A stretch of DNA of 64,000 nucleotides from Paenibacillus curdlanolyticus YK9. Lineage in GTDB: Bacteria > Bacillota > Bacilli > Paenibacillales > Paenibacillaceae. The position numbers were made by a program, and so were the translations under genes. The notes below the pieces were generated by a model. It did no database searches. It was not told the DNA's origin and saw nothing but the letters and a program-made list of their open reading frames with translations. Below, in pieces: positions 1-9,401 of the stretch; the first letter of the stretch is position 1; each line of letters opens with the position of its first letter. The stretch is from contig NZ_AEDD01000008.1 in assembly GCF_000179615.1 (NCBI RefSeq), positions 124,001 through 188,000 on the forward strand, given 5' to 3'.

Positions 1-1
1 C

Positions 2-3000
2 GATACGACGGGCTTGAAGTTCTTGATGGGCAAGCCATCAGGAGCGAATGCAGTCGGTGCACATGATATTTATATCGATAACGTGCGCTTCGAGCTTCAA
101 GGCGCATTACAAGCAACCGGTGAGCGCGCAAGCGATCAGGATGATATTCATCTCCCGAATCCGCCAGCTTTATCGCCGGATGCAATGAACAATTTGATCG
201 GGCAACCGGAAACGATTAGCTTCGCGGATTCGCTCACTTGGCGGACGTCAATCACATCGATCTCCATTAATGGAGATATCGTTTCGCCGCAATCGTATAC
301 GATCGCACCAGGGTCGATTACGCTGAATGCCAGCCTATTCCCGACAGCACGCGATTATGAGATCACCGTGAAGGCAGCAGGCTACGAGAAAGCAACGGTC
401 GTTCAACAGGTCGAGGCATCCAGCGATTGGAGCTTGATCTGGAATGACGAATTCGACGGAACAGGCACGAATCTGGATACGAACGGCGTCGACTTGGACA
501 AATGGGCTTACCAGCAAGGCACAGGCGCAGAGTATGGCGTTGAAGGCTGGGGCAACAACGAGCAAGAGTATTACCGTAAGGATAATATGCATGTAACGAA
601 TGGCAATCTCGTAATTGAAGCTCGTAAAGAAGCTTTCGGCGGCAAACCGTACACATCCGGCCGCGTATTTACACAGCCGACGTTTACGAAAGCGTATGGA
701 CGATTCGAAGCGAGAATGCAGCTGCCGACAGGCGATGGCGTATGGCCGGCATTTTGGATGATGCCTGCCGGTAACGAGTACGGCACATGGGCATCCTCGG
801 GCGAGATCGACATTATGGAAGCGCGCGGCAGATTGCCGGGCGAGGTTGCGGGCACCATTCACTGGGGCAAGCCTTACCCAAGCAACAAATCGACGGGAGA
901 CGAGTACGAATTCCCGCAAGGCCAATCGATTACGGGTTACCATACGTATGCGGTAGAGTGGGAGCCAGGTGAAATTCGTTGGTACGTCGATGGCAACTTG
1001 TATCAAACGGTGAACGATTGGAGCAGTACGGGAGCAGGACAGCCAGATAAGTATGCTTACCCTGCACCATTCGACAAACCGTTCTACATGATCTTGAACC
1101 TTGCGATCGGCGGAGCCTTCGACGGCAACCGATTGCCAGACGACTCGCTGCTGCCTGCAACGATGAAGGTTGATTATGTTCGCGTGTATGAGCTGACGGG
1201 ACGTCCTTACCGGACGCCGATCGAGCCAGTCGTAGTGAAAGAGTCATTCCCAGCGAACGGCAAGCCGGCAGTAAACGGCAACCTGATCTATGACAACACG
1301 TATCAGCATGGCCTTAAAGACATTGCAGCAGCGGGAACGCCGTTGGACCCAACCTACTGGAATTTCCTGCATACGCCGGACTTCGGCGGAGCGGGAGCGG
1401 GTTCGGTCGAACAGCTCGGCGGAGTTCCTTATGCCAAGCTGAATGTAACGAATGGCGGCACAGTGCCTTATGCGCTCCAAATGATTCAGTACGCGACGCT
1501 TACGAAGGGCCATACGTACAAGCTGAGCTTTGATGCGAAGGCTTCTGCCGCACGGGCGATAAACCTGAAGTTCGGCGGTGACGACGATAACGGCTGGGCC
1601 GTGTACTCGGATAATTTCGAATCGTCGTTGAAAACAGAGCTGCAGCATTATGAGTATCGCTTCACGATGAATGGAACGACGGACCCTGCAGCTCGACTGG
1701 AATTCAACTTGGGGCTTAGCACGGGTACGGTTTGGATCGGTAATGTTGTGTTGGAGGAAACGGATCAGCTGTCTGATCCTTCGAGCAACAAAGAGCCGCT
1801 GGACAACGGTAATCATATTTATAACGGGACGTTCGATCTAGGCACGATGGATCGGATGAAATATTGGAGCTTTAATGCGACGCAAGGCGCATCGGCTGCT
1901 GCTTCGGTCAATGCCGATCGCAGACAGATGGATGCAGCGATCGTGGACGGAGGCGCTAGTGCAGCAGCCGTTACACTGACGCAAACGGGCATTCAACTTC
2001 TGCAAAACGACGAGTATAAGCTTACCTTTGATGCTAAGGCATCTGCAGCGCGTACGATTGGCGTCCAATTAACGAATGCAGATGGGACGGCCGTACTGGC
2101 GGAAGATAACGGTGTTGCGCTAGGAACAACGCTTGCTGGCCATACGTTAACCTTCACGATGCCGGTGGGCACCTCTTACGCGGATGCCAAACTCGTCTTC
2201 CTTCTCGGTGGAAGCGACCAATCGGTCAGCATCGACAATGTGAAGCTGATTCGCACGACGAACCGCAATGTCGACTTTACGGGCATTGATATTTATCCGC
2301 TTAAAAACGGCGATTTCTCAGCTGGACTAAGCAGCTGGGAGCCATTCACGCAAGGCGGAGCGGCAACGTTCCAAACGGATAACGGCGCAGCCAAAATTGG
2401 CGTAACGAACGTAGGCGGCGAAGGCTGGAACGTGATGTTTAATCAGTCGAATTTGAAGCTGGTTAAGGGCTTGACGTACGAGTTCTCCTTCAAAGCGAAG
2501 TCAAGTGTAGCGCGTGATATTCAAGCGACCTTGGAAAACGCGACGTATACGAGACGATTCGATTCCGGAACACTGGCATTGACGACAAACTGGCAGACGT
2601 TCAGCTACACGTTCAAAATGACGAGCGATGACAATGTCACATTGAAGTTCCTGCTCGGCAAGCTCGCCAATTCGCAAGCTGGCGATGTCTACATTGATGA
2701 CGTTGTTCTGCAGGTGCAAAACGCTCCGGTCATGCGTCCGCCGACGCTCGTTGCGGATGCAACGAACAATCTCGTTGGGCAGCCAATTGAGCTGGCATTC
2801 TCAACGGATGCAGCATGGGAAGCGGCCGTACAGGCTGTTCTCGTGAACGGCACGCCACTGGCTGCTGGACAGTTCACGGTTCAATCTGGCGTCCTGACGC
2901 TGAATGCAAATGCGTTCGCAGCCGATCAGATTTACGCGATTACGGTTAAGGCAACCGGTTATGCGGATACGTTGGTCAATCAGACGTTATTCGCCGGCGA

Positions 3001-4657
3001 TGGCAACCGTCTTATGAACGGCAAGTTTGCTAACGGTTCTAAGAGCTGGGATACGTGGGTCGGTGAAGGCGGCGTATCGGATTTCGCAGTCGTTAATGAA
3101 GCTGCGAAGATTGATATTCACTACAACGGCGGCATTCATCCACAATGGAATGTACCGGTATCATGGTCGACGCAGCTTATGCAATCCGGTATTCAACTGG
3201 AAGCGGGCAAATCGTATGACTTGAGCTTCCGCGCTTGGTCGACGACAGATCGTCCGATTCTGATTGAGCTTGGCGGTTACAACAATAATCAGCAGGTTGG
3301 CTTCGATCTTACAAGCGACCAAAGCAAGGTGTATCACACGAGCATTCGTCCAAATGCGGCAACGCTTTTGACGCTCAAATATTTGCTTGGCAACGTCGTA
3401 ATCGGCGCTAGCACGACGCCGAATGCACCGCATTCCATTTTCCTTGACGATGTGCTCATTAAAGAAGTGAAGTCCTCTCCAGTTCTTGTCGCAGACGGGA
3501 CAGACAATAAGGTCGGCCAGAGCATTGACCTTACGTTTGCGGATCAAGCGGACTGGAGAGCGGGCATCCAGAGCATAACGGTAGACGGAACGCCAGTTGC
3601 AAGCGGCAAGTTCTCGGTTACAAGCGGGAAGCTCTCGCTCGATGCGTCCTTATTCTCTACTGTGAAGTCCTACGTTATCGCCGTTACGGCAGATGGCTAT
3701 GGAACGACACAGGTGACGCAAGAGATCAAATCGGCAGCATCTAATGCAGCACTGGGTAAAACTGCGACAGCTTCGTCGGTTTCCCAGCCTGCTGGCCGAG
3801 CAATTGATGGCGATAACGGATCGAGATGGGAATCGGCAGCAAGCGATCCGCAATGGATTGCGATCGATCTGGGCGAAATCTATCATCTGGATTCCGTATT
3901 GCTGAATTGGGAAGGCGCCTATGGCAAGTCGTACAAGATTCAAGTGTCGAGCGTAGCGGACCCTCAGCAGAACAGCGACTGGACGGACGTATTCACCGAG
4001 ACGAACGGGAATGGCGGATTGGATTCGATCGCCTTGGGCGGAGTAGACGGACGCCATATCCGGATGTACGGTCTCACAAGGGGAACGCCATATGGCTATT
4101 CGCTCTGGGAGTTTGAGGTATACGGAACGTCGACAGGCACCGGCGGCGGAGGCGGAACCAATCCAGGGACAGGCGGAGGCGGCACGAATCCAGGCACTGG
4201 CGGAGGGGGAACAACCCCGCCAGCCCCTGGTACAAACCTTGCGCTTGGCAAACCTGCCGTAGTATCCAGCCAGAACCCGAATATGACGGCAAGCAACACG
4301 ACGGATGGCAATACGGGAACACGCTGGGAAGCGGACTGGGCAGCTAACACGACGGATGCTCCAGAGTGGGCATATGTCGATCTTGGCAGCCAGCAGACGT
4401 TAACCACGCTCAAGCTGTTGTGGGAAGCGGCATATGGCAAAACCGTACTCATCCAAGTGGCAGATGCAGGTAGCAACCTAGCTGCGGACAGCACGGATTG
4501 GCACACGGTTCAGACGTTAAGCCGCGAGCTTACGCAAGCTACGCTCGCCGAAACGATTGATTTAGGCGGCGTGCAAGGTCAATATGTGCGCGTCTATGTG
4601 ACGGAGAAAGGCCTCAAGCCATACGGCCCTTCGCTGTTCGAGATTGAAGTGTACTAA
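2..4657 (+). CDS. Multimodular GH16 endo-beta-1,3-glucanase (laminarinase-like), 5' end cut by window edge
   Basis: Secreted glucanase predicted to cut internal beta-1,3 bonds of laminarin-type glucan. The frame is open to base 2, so the signal peptide and N-terminal modules lie outside; residues here are counted from the TTG at 14, which is probably internal. Order: the tail of a CBM4/9-like module (to ~33), a Shr-like HID/DUF1533-type module (~52-131), the GH16 domain (139-395) with active-site motif EIDIME (E264, D266, E269), three CBM4/9-like jelly-roll modules (~416-590, 592-750, 752-900), HID (~910-994), another CBM-like module (~996-1155), HID (~1155-1238), F5/8-type C domain (~1240-1376), a Gly/Thr/Pro linker and a final F5/8 C domain (1406-1547). 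The family assignment is firm; exact substrate and accessory-module ligands are inferred. It sits directly upstream of a GH81 gene. Confidence 0.93.
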   Translation, partial: DTTGLKFLMGKPSGANAVGAHDIYIDNVRFELQGALQATGERASDQDDIHLPNPPALSPDAMNNLIGQPETISFADSLTWRTSITSISINGDIVSPQSYTIAPGSITLNASLFPTARDYEITVKAAGYEKATVVQQVEASSDWSLIWNDEFDGTGTNLDTNGVDLDKWAYQQGTGAEYGVEGWGNNEQEYYRKDNMHVTNGNLVIEARKEAFGGKPYTSGRVFTQPTFTKAYGRFEARMQLPTGDGVWPAFWMMPAGNEYGTWASSGEIDIMEARGRLPGEVAGTIHWGKPYPSNKSTGDEYEFPQGQSITGYHTYAVEWEPGEIRWYVDGNLYQTVNDWSSTGAGQPDKYAYPAPFDKPFYMILNLAIGGAFDGNRLPDDSLLPATMKVDYVRVYELTGRPYRTPIEPVVVKESFPANGKPAVNGNLIYDNTYQHGLKDIAAAGTPLDPTYWNFLHTPDFGGAGAGSVEQLGGVPYAKLNVTNGGTVPYALQMIQYATLTKGHTYKLSFDAKASAARAINLKFGGDDDNGWAVYSDNFESSLKTELQHYEYRFTMNGTTDPAARLEFNLGLSTGTVWIGNVVLEETDQLSDPSSNKEPLDNGNHIYNGTFDLGTMDRMKYWSFNATQGASAAASVNADRRQMDAAIVDGGASAAAVTLTQTGIQLLQNDEYKLTFDAKASAARTIGVQLTNADGTAVLAEDNGVALGTTLAGHTLTFTMPVGTSYADAKLVFLLGGSDQSVSIDNVKLIRTTNRNVDFTGIDIYPLKNGDFSAGLSSWEPFTQGGAATFQTDNGAAKIGVTNVGGEGWNVMFNQSNLKLVKGLTYEFSFKAKSSVARDIQATLENATYTRRFDSGTLALTTNWQTFSYTFKMTSDDNVTLKFLLGKLANSQAGDVYIDDVVLQVQNAPVMRPPTLVADATNNLVGQPIELAFSTDAAWEAAVQAVLVNGTPLAAGQFTVQSGVLTLNANAFAADQIYAITVKATGYADTLVNQTLFAGDGNRLMNGKFANGSKSWDTWVGEGGVSDFAVVNEAAKIDIHYNGGIHPQWNVPVSWSTQLMQSGIQLEAGKSYDLSFRAWSTTDRPILIELGGYNNNQQVGFDLTSDQSKVYHTSIRPNAATLLTLKYLLGNVVIGASTTPNAPHSIFLDDVLIKEVKSSPVLVADGTDNKVGQSIDLTFADQADWRAGIQSITVDGTPVASGKFSVTSGKLSLDASLFSTVKSYVIAVTADGYGTTQVTQEIKSAASNAALGKTATASSVSQPAGRAIDGDNGSRWESAASDPQWIAIDLGEIYHLDSVLLNWEGAYGKSYKIQVSSVADPQQNSDWTDVFTETNGNGGLDSIALGGVDGRHIRMYGLTRGTPYGYSLWEFEVYGTSTGTGGGGGTNPGTGGGGTNPGTGGGGTTPPAPGTNLALGKPAVVSSQNPNMTASNTTDGNTGTRWEADWAANTTDAPEWAYVDLGSQQTLTTLKLLWEAAYGKTVLIQVADAGSNLAADSTDWHTVQTLSRELTQATLAETIDLGGVQGQYVRVYVTEKGLKPYGPSLFEIEVY

Positions 4658-4689
4658 GGATTGAAGGTTTGACCCGACTAGGGTATAAG

Positions 4690-4739
4690 GAGCTGCTTCG
4701 GTATTACTGCAATAGGCAAGAGCTGAAGCAGCTCTTTCT
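4690..4739 (+). terminator. Hairpin terminator after the GH16 gene
   Basis: Perfect 10-bp arms GAGCTGCTTC (4690-4699) and GAAGCAGCTC (4725-4734) enclose a 25-nt loop and are followed by a short TTTCT run. The tail is weak, so termination may be partial and some read-through into the GH81 gene is possible. Confidence 0.6.
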
Positions 4740-4749
4740 ATACACATCT

Positions 4750-4763
4750 TGAAAGCGATTACG
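4750..4763 (+). promoter_or_regulatory. cre-like site upstream of the GH81 gene
   Basis: TGAAAGCGATTACG matches the CcpA/LacI-family palindrome TGNAANCGNTNNCA except at its last base. It lies 46 bp before the GH81 start, where catabolite repression or control by one of the two LacI-type regulators of this locus would be expected. Called on pattern alone. Confidence 0.4.
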
Positions 4764-4809
4764 AGGATGATGCTGGCCTCATATTCGCCAAAACTGAAGG
4801 AGGATCATA

Positions 4810-7800
4810 ATGCAAACCGGAAAGTTCAAGAAAGCCGCGAAACGTTTGGGGTCTTACACGCTAGTTGCGGCAATGCTGGGAACGCTTGTTTCGTTGCCAG
4901 TCCAACAGCGCGCTGAAGCGGCTGCAGGCTCTTACCTGCTCTCGCAAAACCGCACAGCTTATGCTTCATCTGTAGAGGGCAACAATGCTGCCAGCCTGGC
5001 AGTAGACGGCAACACAGGCTCACGCTGGTCCAGCGCATGGGGTTCTGATGGCCAATGGATGTACATTGACTTGGGCGCGAACGCTACAATCGACCGTGTC
5101 AAAATCCAATGGGAAGGCGCTTTTGCAACCGGTTACAAAATTCAAACATCCAACGACGAAGCGACGTGGACGGACATTTATTCCACGACGACCGGCGACG
5201 GCGGCATCGATGATGTGACAGTTTCCGGCACGGGTCGTTTCGTACGTGTGCTTGGAACGGCGCGCTCCTTGGCTGCTTATGGCATCTCGATCTTTGAATT
5301 CGAAGTTTACGGTACGGGTGGCGTGAACCAACCGCCGGTGCAATACGGACCGAACGTTGCGCTCAACAAGCCTGTAACCGTTTCCTCCTATGAGCAATCC
5401 GGCTACCTGCCTCCAGGCGCAACGCTGAAGGAGAATGCGGTAGACGGCAACTCGTCGACGCGTTGGGGTTCCAATGCAACGGACAACGAGTGGATTTACG
5501 TCGATCTCGGCAATACGCGTACAATTGGCCGTATCGTTCTGAACTGGGAATCGTATGGTCGCGTGTTCGATCTGCAGGTTTCCAATAATGCAACGGACTG
5601 GACGACTGTTTATCGCGAGATTCACGGCTCCGGCGGCAAGCAGGACATTCCGGTGTATGCATCGGGCCGTTATGTGCGCATGAAAGGCATCGGCAGAGGC
5701 ACGAGCTTCGGCTACAGCCTGTTTGATTTCGAAGTGTATGACTATGTTGCAGGTCAACCGCAGCCAGTATACACAATCCCGGCGCTTCCAACGCCAGCGA
5801 AAGTGAATGTTGGCTCAGGCAGCTACTTGACGAACGATTTGACGTTCCCACAAGCAAACTATCCGGGCAACAAAACGGCAGCAGTTAATACGCCGATCCC
5901 ATCGAACGACTGGTGGCAATCGCTGCTGATCAAGCCGCTTGGCGACTCGATCATCACGCTGCCGCTGAAATCGAAGTTCTTCAAGCAAGGTCTCGGCCTC
6001 TTGAACCCAGGTGCTGGCTGGATCACTGCAGACGGCGGAGCAGTTAACGCTGACGGCAATCCTGACATCTACCTGATGGCAAGCAACATCAACACGTCGA
6101 CGATGAAAAACCGTGTAACCGGTTACGGCGACTTCTCCGTTAATACGGTATTGAGCGATACAGCTGAAGACAAAATGAAAGTAACGTTCACGAAAGGCTC
6201 GCCTTACGTGTTCACTGAATTCAGCGACCGTAACTCGGTTGAGCTTTACTCTTCGCTCGTGGCAGGCATTACAGACCCTAATGGCGCAGCAATTCTCGCA
6301 ACGGATGGCTCCACGTATACTGGCGACCGCATTGCTGTACGCGTCCTGAATACAGACGGACGTCCGAATCCGGTAGCGACGAATCGTTACTATGGTATCT
6401 TCGCTCCTCCGGGAACGGTGTTCAAAAAAGTCGGCGCTAAGATCAAAATCCAACTGGGCAGCAGCAGCAACTACATGTCAGTAGCGGCAATGCCTGCAAC
6501 GTCGGACTTGGATCTGTTCTACCAGCACGCTTACGCATTCGTAACGGGCTCGACGGCGACGTATTCGTACAATGAAGGAAATTCTGACGTAACGACGACG
6601 CTGGGCGTTACGACGCAATTGAAACGTACGGGCTTCTCCGATCAATCGATGCTCGCCCTGTATCCGCACCAATGGAAGAAAACGAACAACGCGTTGACGA
6701 CCCGCACGTATCCGTCGGTTCGCGGTACGCTCAAGCTAAAGGAAGGCAACTCCTTCACGACGGTAGACAAGTTCTACGGTATGGTTCCAACGTTTACTGA
6801 GCCGGGCAATGCGCAATACGCTCGTCAGCAAATGGAAGACTACTTGTCGATTCTTGACCAAGAAACAGCAAACAACATCATGAACGGCGATGCTTACTGG
6901 CAAGGCAAAACGCTTCACCCGCTCGCAATGGGCGCGCTCGAAGCGAATGAAATCGGCGATATTACGCTTCGCAACAAGTTCCTGTCCCGTATCAAAGCGG
7001 TTCTGACTGACTGGTATACGTACACAGAAGGCGAGCCGGAGTACTTCATGTACTATAACAATGACTGGGGCACGATGTATTACAAAAACAGCGGCTTCGG
7101 CGCGAACTACGGCATTACGGACCATCACTTCACGTATGGTTACTATGTATTCGCATCCGCAATTTTGGCAACGTTCGATAATCAGTGGCGCACAGAATAC
7201 GGCGGCATGGTTGAACAGCTGATTCGCGACTATGCGAATCCATCGAAGACCGACCCGCTATATCCACAGTTCCGCAACTTTGATCCGTACGAGGGCCATT
7301 CATGGGCTGGCGGTTACGCGGACAACGATAGCGGCAACAACCAAGAAGCAGCTGGCGAATCCCTGTTTGGCTGGGTTGGCCAATACATGTGGAGCATGCT
7401 GACGGGCGACACGAACTTCCGCAACGCAGCGATCTATGGCTTCACGACTGAGCTTAATGCAGTCGAGCAATACTGGTTCAACTATGACGGCGACAACTGG
7501 TTGCCGGAATGGACGCATAAGTCGGTCGGTCAAGTATACGGCTCGTCCAACTTCTTCGGTACATTCTTCAGCGGCTTGCCAGTACACGTGTACGGCATCC
7601 ACTGGCTGCCAACTGCAGAATATCTGACAAGCTACGGCCTGAACAAAAACAAAGCAGCAGCGCTTTACAATGGCTTCGTTGCCGATAACGGCGGCACGCC
7701 AGGAACAGATTGGCAGCATATCGTTTGGCCGATCCGCTCGCTCAGCGACGCAAATGGCGTATTGAGCGGATGGAATACGACAAACATGCAGCGCAACGAA

Positions 7801-8928
7801 ATCTTCAATACGTACTGGTTCGTTAACAGCATGGCATCGCTCGGCGAGCGTACGCGCGACGTTTGGGCAACTGGCTACAGCAGTGCAACGGTTTATAAGA
7901 AAAACAACGCTTATATCGCACAAGTTTGGAATCCAACGTCTAGCCCTGTAACGGTAACGTTCAAAAATGCGGCAGGCACGACAGGTACAGCAGTCGTTGG
8001 TCCAAAATCGCTCGTACAAGTGAATCCAATGGCGAACACGAACACGTCCGACCAATGGACGCCATGGGATGGCACGAACAGCGGCGGCAATAACGGCGGC
8101 AACAATGGCGGCGGCGGAACGCAGCCTCAGCCAGGCACAAACTTGGCTAAGAACAAAACGGTAACGGTATCGTCGACGCAAGATGCATTCATTGGCAACA
8201 ATGCAACGGACGGCGATGCAGGCACGCGTTGGTCTTCCGAGCAAAACGTTGACGCGCAAACGCTGACGGTAGACTTGGGAAGCGTACAGCAATTGACGAA
8301 AGTTAAGCTGTTGTGGGAAGTTGCATATGGCAAGTCGTACAAAATCCAGCTGTCCAACGACGGCACGACTTGGACGGATGCATTCAGCACGACAACTGGC
8401 GACGGCGGCACAGATGATATCGCAATTAACGGTTCGGGTCGCTACCTCCGTGTAAACATGTCGCAGCGCGGCACGATTTATGGGTACTCGCTGTATGAGG
8501 TTGAGGCTTACAACGATGGCACGACGACGCCTCCGCAAACGGAAACGCTGCTGTCGCTTAACAAAGTGGCAACTTCTTCCTCGGTAGAAGCGGCATTCAC
8601 GCCGGGCGCAGCGGTTGACGCTGACATGAATACGCGTTGGGCATCAGCTACAAGCGCGGCTCCGGAATGGATTACGGTCGATCTTGGCCAACAACGTACG
8701 ATTTCCCGCGTTCAACTCGACTGGGAGACGGCATACGGCAAATCGTATAAAATCCAAGTGTCCAACAACGGTACTGACTTCGCTGATCTTTACAGCACGA
8801 CGACCGGCGATGGCGGTAACGACAACATCACGGTGAACGGCTCCGGTCGTTACGTTCGCGTCTACTGCACGGAGCGCGGAACGCAATGGGGCTACTCGCT
8901 CTATAACTTCGCTGTTTACGGCAGCTAA
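4810..8928 (+). CDS. GH81 endo-beta-1,3-glucanase with four F5/8-type C domains
   Basis: Secreted endo-beta-1,3-glucanase (1372 aa). AAGGAGG lies just upstream of the ATG. A signal peptide covers about residues 1-36 (basic start, hydrophobic core, AEAA). Two F5/8-type C (discoidin-like) domains follow (~37-165 and ~179-312), then the GH81 domain (~328-1074), which starts with the family segment containing NDWWQSLL. The catalytic acid is the Asp of DHHFTYGY (D771), and the two Glu of NQEAAGE (E846, E850) fit the paired acid positions known in GH81. A Gly/Asn linker leads to two more F5/8 C domains (~1110-1235 and ~1248-1372). The four C domains resemble each other and those of the upstream GH16 protein, suggesting module shuffling within the locus. 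GH81 enzymes prefer long beta-1,3-glucan. Confidence 0.95.
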   Translation: MQTGKFKKAAKRLGSYTLVAAMLGTLVSLPVQQRAEAAAGSYLLSQNRTAYASSVEGNNAASLAVDGNTGSRWSSAWGSDGQWMYIDLGANATIDRVKIQWEGAFATGYKIQTSNDEATWTDIYSTTTGDGGIDDVTVSGTGRFVRVLGTARSLAAYGISIFEFEVYGTGGVNQPPVQYGPNVALNKPVTVSSYEQSGYLPPGATLKENAVDGNSSTRWGSNATDNEWIYVDLGNTRTIGRIVLNWESYGRVFDLQVSNNATDWTTVYREIHGSGGKQDIPVYASGRYVRMKGIGRGTSFGYSLFDFEVYDYVAGQPQPVYTIPALPTPAKVNVGSGSYLTNDLTFPQANYPGNKTAAVNTPIPSNDWWQSLLIKPLGDSIITLPLKSKFFKQGLGLLNPGAGWITADGGAVNADGNPDIYLMASNINTSTMKNRVTGYGDFSVNTVLSDTAEDKMKVTFTKGSPYVFTEFSDRNSVELYSSLVAGITDPNGAAILATDGSTYTGDRIAVRVLNTDGRPNPVATNRYYGIFAPPGTVFKKVGAKIKIQLGSSSNYMSVAAMPATSDLDLFYQHAYAFVTGSTATYSYNEGNSDVTTTLGVTTQLKRTGFSDQSMLALYPHQWKKTNNALTTRTYPSVRGTLKLKEGNSFTTVDKFYGMVPTFTEPGNAQYARQQMEDYLSILDQETANNIMNGDAYWQGKTLHPLAMGALEANEIGDITLRNKFLSRIKAVLTDWYTYTEGEPEYFMYYNNDWGTMYYKNSGFGANYGITDHHFTYGYYVFASAILATFDNQWRTEYGGMVEQLIRDYANPSKTDPLYPQFRNFDPYEGHSWAGGYADNDSGNNQEAAGESLFGWVGQYMWSMLTGDTNFRNAAIYGFTTELNAVEQYWFNYDGDNWLPEWTHKSVGQVYGSSNFFGTFFSGLPVHVYGIHWLPTAEYLTSYGLNKNKAAALYNGFVADNGGTPGTDWQHIVWPIRSLSDANGVLSGWNTTNMQRNEIFNTYWFVNSMASLGERTRDVWATGYSSATVYKKNNAYIAQVWNPTSSPVTVTFKNAAGTTGTAVVGPKSLVQVNPMANTNTSDQWTPWDGTNSGGNNGGNNGGGGTQPQPGTNLAKNKTVTVSSTQDAFIGNNATDGDAGTRWSSEQNVDAQTLTVDLGSVQQLTKVKLLWEVAYGKSYKIQLSNDGTTWTDAFSTTTGDGGTDDIAINGSGRYLRVNMSQRGTIYGYSLYEVEAYNDGTTTPPQTETLLSLNKVATSSSVEAAFTPGAAVDADMNTRWASATSAAPEWITVDLGQQRTISRVQLDWETAYGKSYKIQVSNNGTDFADLYSTTTGDGGNDNITVNGSGRYVRVYCTERGTQWGYSLYNFAVYGS

Positions 8929-8967
8929 TTTATCAAGATCTGCTTTTGAATGAATGAACAACAAACA

Positions 8968-9010
8968 ACGACCTCGGTGCCGAATGATCGGTATCGGGGT
9001 CGTTTTTTTT
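8968..9010 (+). terminator. Rho-independent terminator of the GH81 gene
   Basis: A long stem pairs ACGACCTCGGTGCCG with CGGTATCGGGGTCGT (Watson-Crick with a few G.U pairs) and runs straight into eight T. Confidence 0.92.
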
Positions 9011-9066
9011 CTAACACTCACTTATTAGTAGTTGTCCAATTGCAGTCGACGGTTGATCAACGCCCA

Positions 9067-9260
9067 TTGCATTTTGTGCAACGAGAAAGACCGTTCTAGG
9101 TATGAAAGTGAGGTGTCGTTGCAAAACATACAAGGAGATGCATCTGGTGAAAGCGAATAGTTGCACAAATCTGTAATGAAGCAATTGCCTGTTGTACGTT
9201 TTGCAATGGCGTCGCCGACGTGAGACTCATTAGCCAATATCATTGCATAGAATACAAGGA
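9067..9260. repeat. Array of TTGCA-N5-TRCAA hairpin units (family 2, copy 1)
   Basis: The gap 8929-9401 has no supportable gene. It holds 18-bp units of the form TTGCA-N5-TRCAA-NGA at 9067, 9119, 9192 (TTGTA variant) and 9243, plus a looser 19-bp unit at 9161. With flanking CR/YG each unit can form a stem of up to 7 bp with a 5-nt loop. The 9192 unit is close to the reverse complement of the 9119 unit, and the 9243 unit resembles the reverse complement of the 9067 unit, so the order is A-B-B'-A'. A second array of nearly the same length and unit positions lies at 51659-51851, and both share AGCCAATATCATTGCAT before the last unit. Function unknown. Confidence 0.75.
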
Positions 9261-9334
9261 GCGGTTGCTATTCGAACCGAACTTCCTGATCCAATATCAA
9301 TTCAAGATCTAAATAAACCCCACCTGAAACGTTC

Positions 9335-9397
9335 ATTTTACGCCTATACGCTCGTAAAATCCTATGGTATTCTATATACATATTAAACGACTTTAAT
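9335..9397 (+). promoter_or_regulatory. Two inverted repeats before the ROK gene (candidate operators)
   Basis: ATTTTACG (9335-9342) and CGTAAAAT (9353-9360) are a perfect 8-bp inverted repeat with a 10-nt gap. ATTAAA-CGAC-TTTAAT (9382-9397) is a second one. Both lie in the 70 bp before the ROK-type regulator, the second only 4 bp before its TTG. AT-rich inverted repeats at the own promoter are usual for ROK/NagC/XylR regulators, so autoregulation is inferred. Confidence 0.4.
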
Positions 9398-9401
9398 AAG
9401 T

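Noticed and set aside
7300-8538. Long minus-strand open frame opposite the GH81 gene
   Set aside because: It lies entirely inside a clear coding gene, has no ribosome binding site and its product is Arg/Val-rich shadow translation.
9025-9243. Minus-strand frame of 72 codons
   Set aside because: Lies within the TTGCA hairpin array and has no ribosome binding site.
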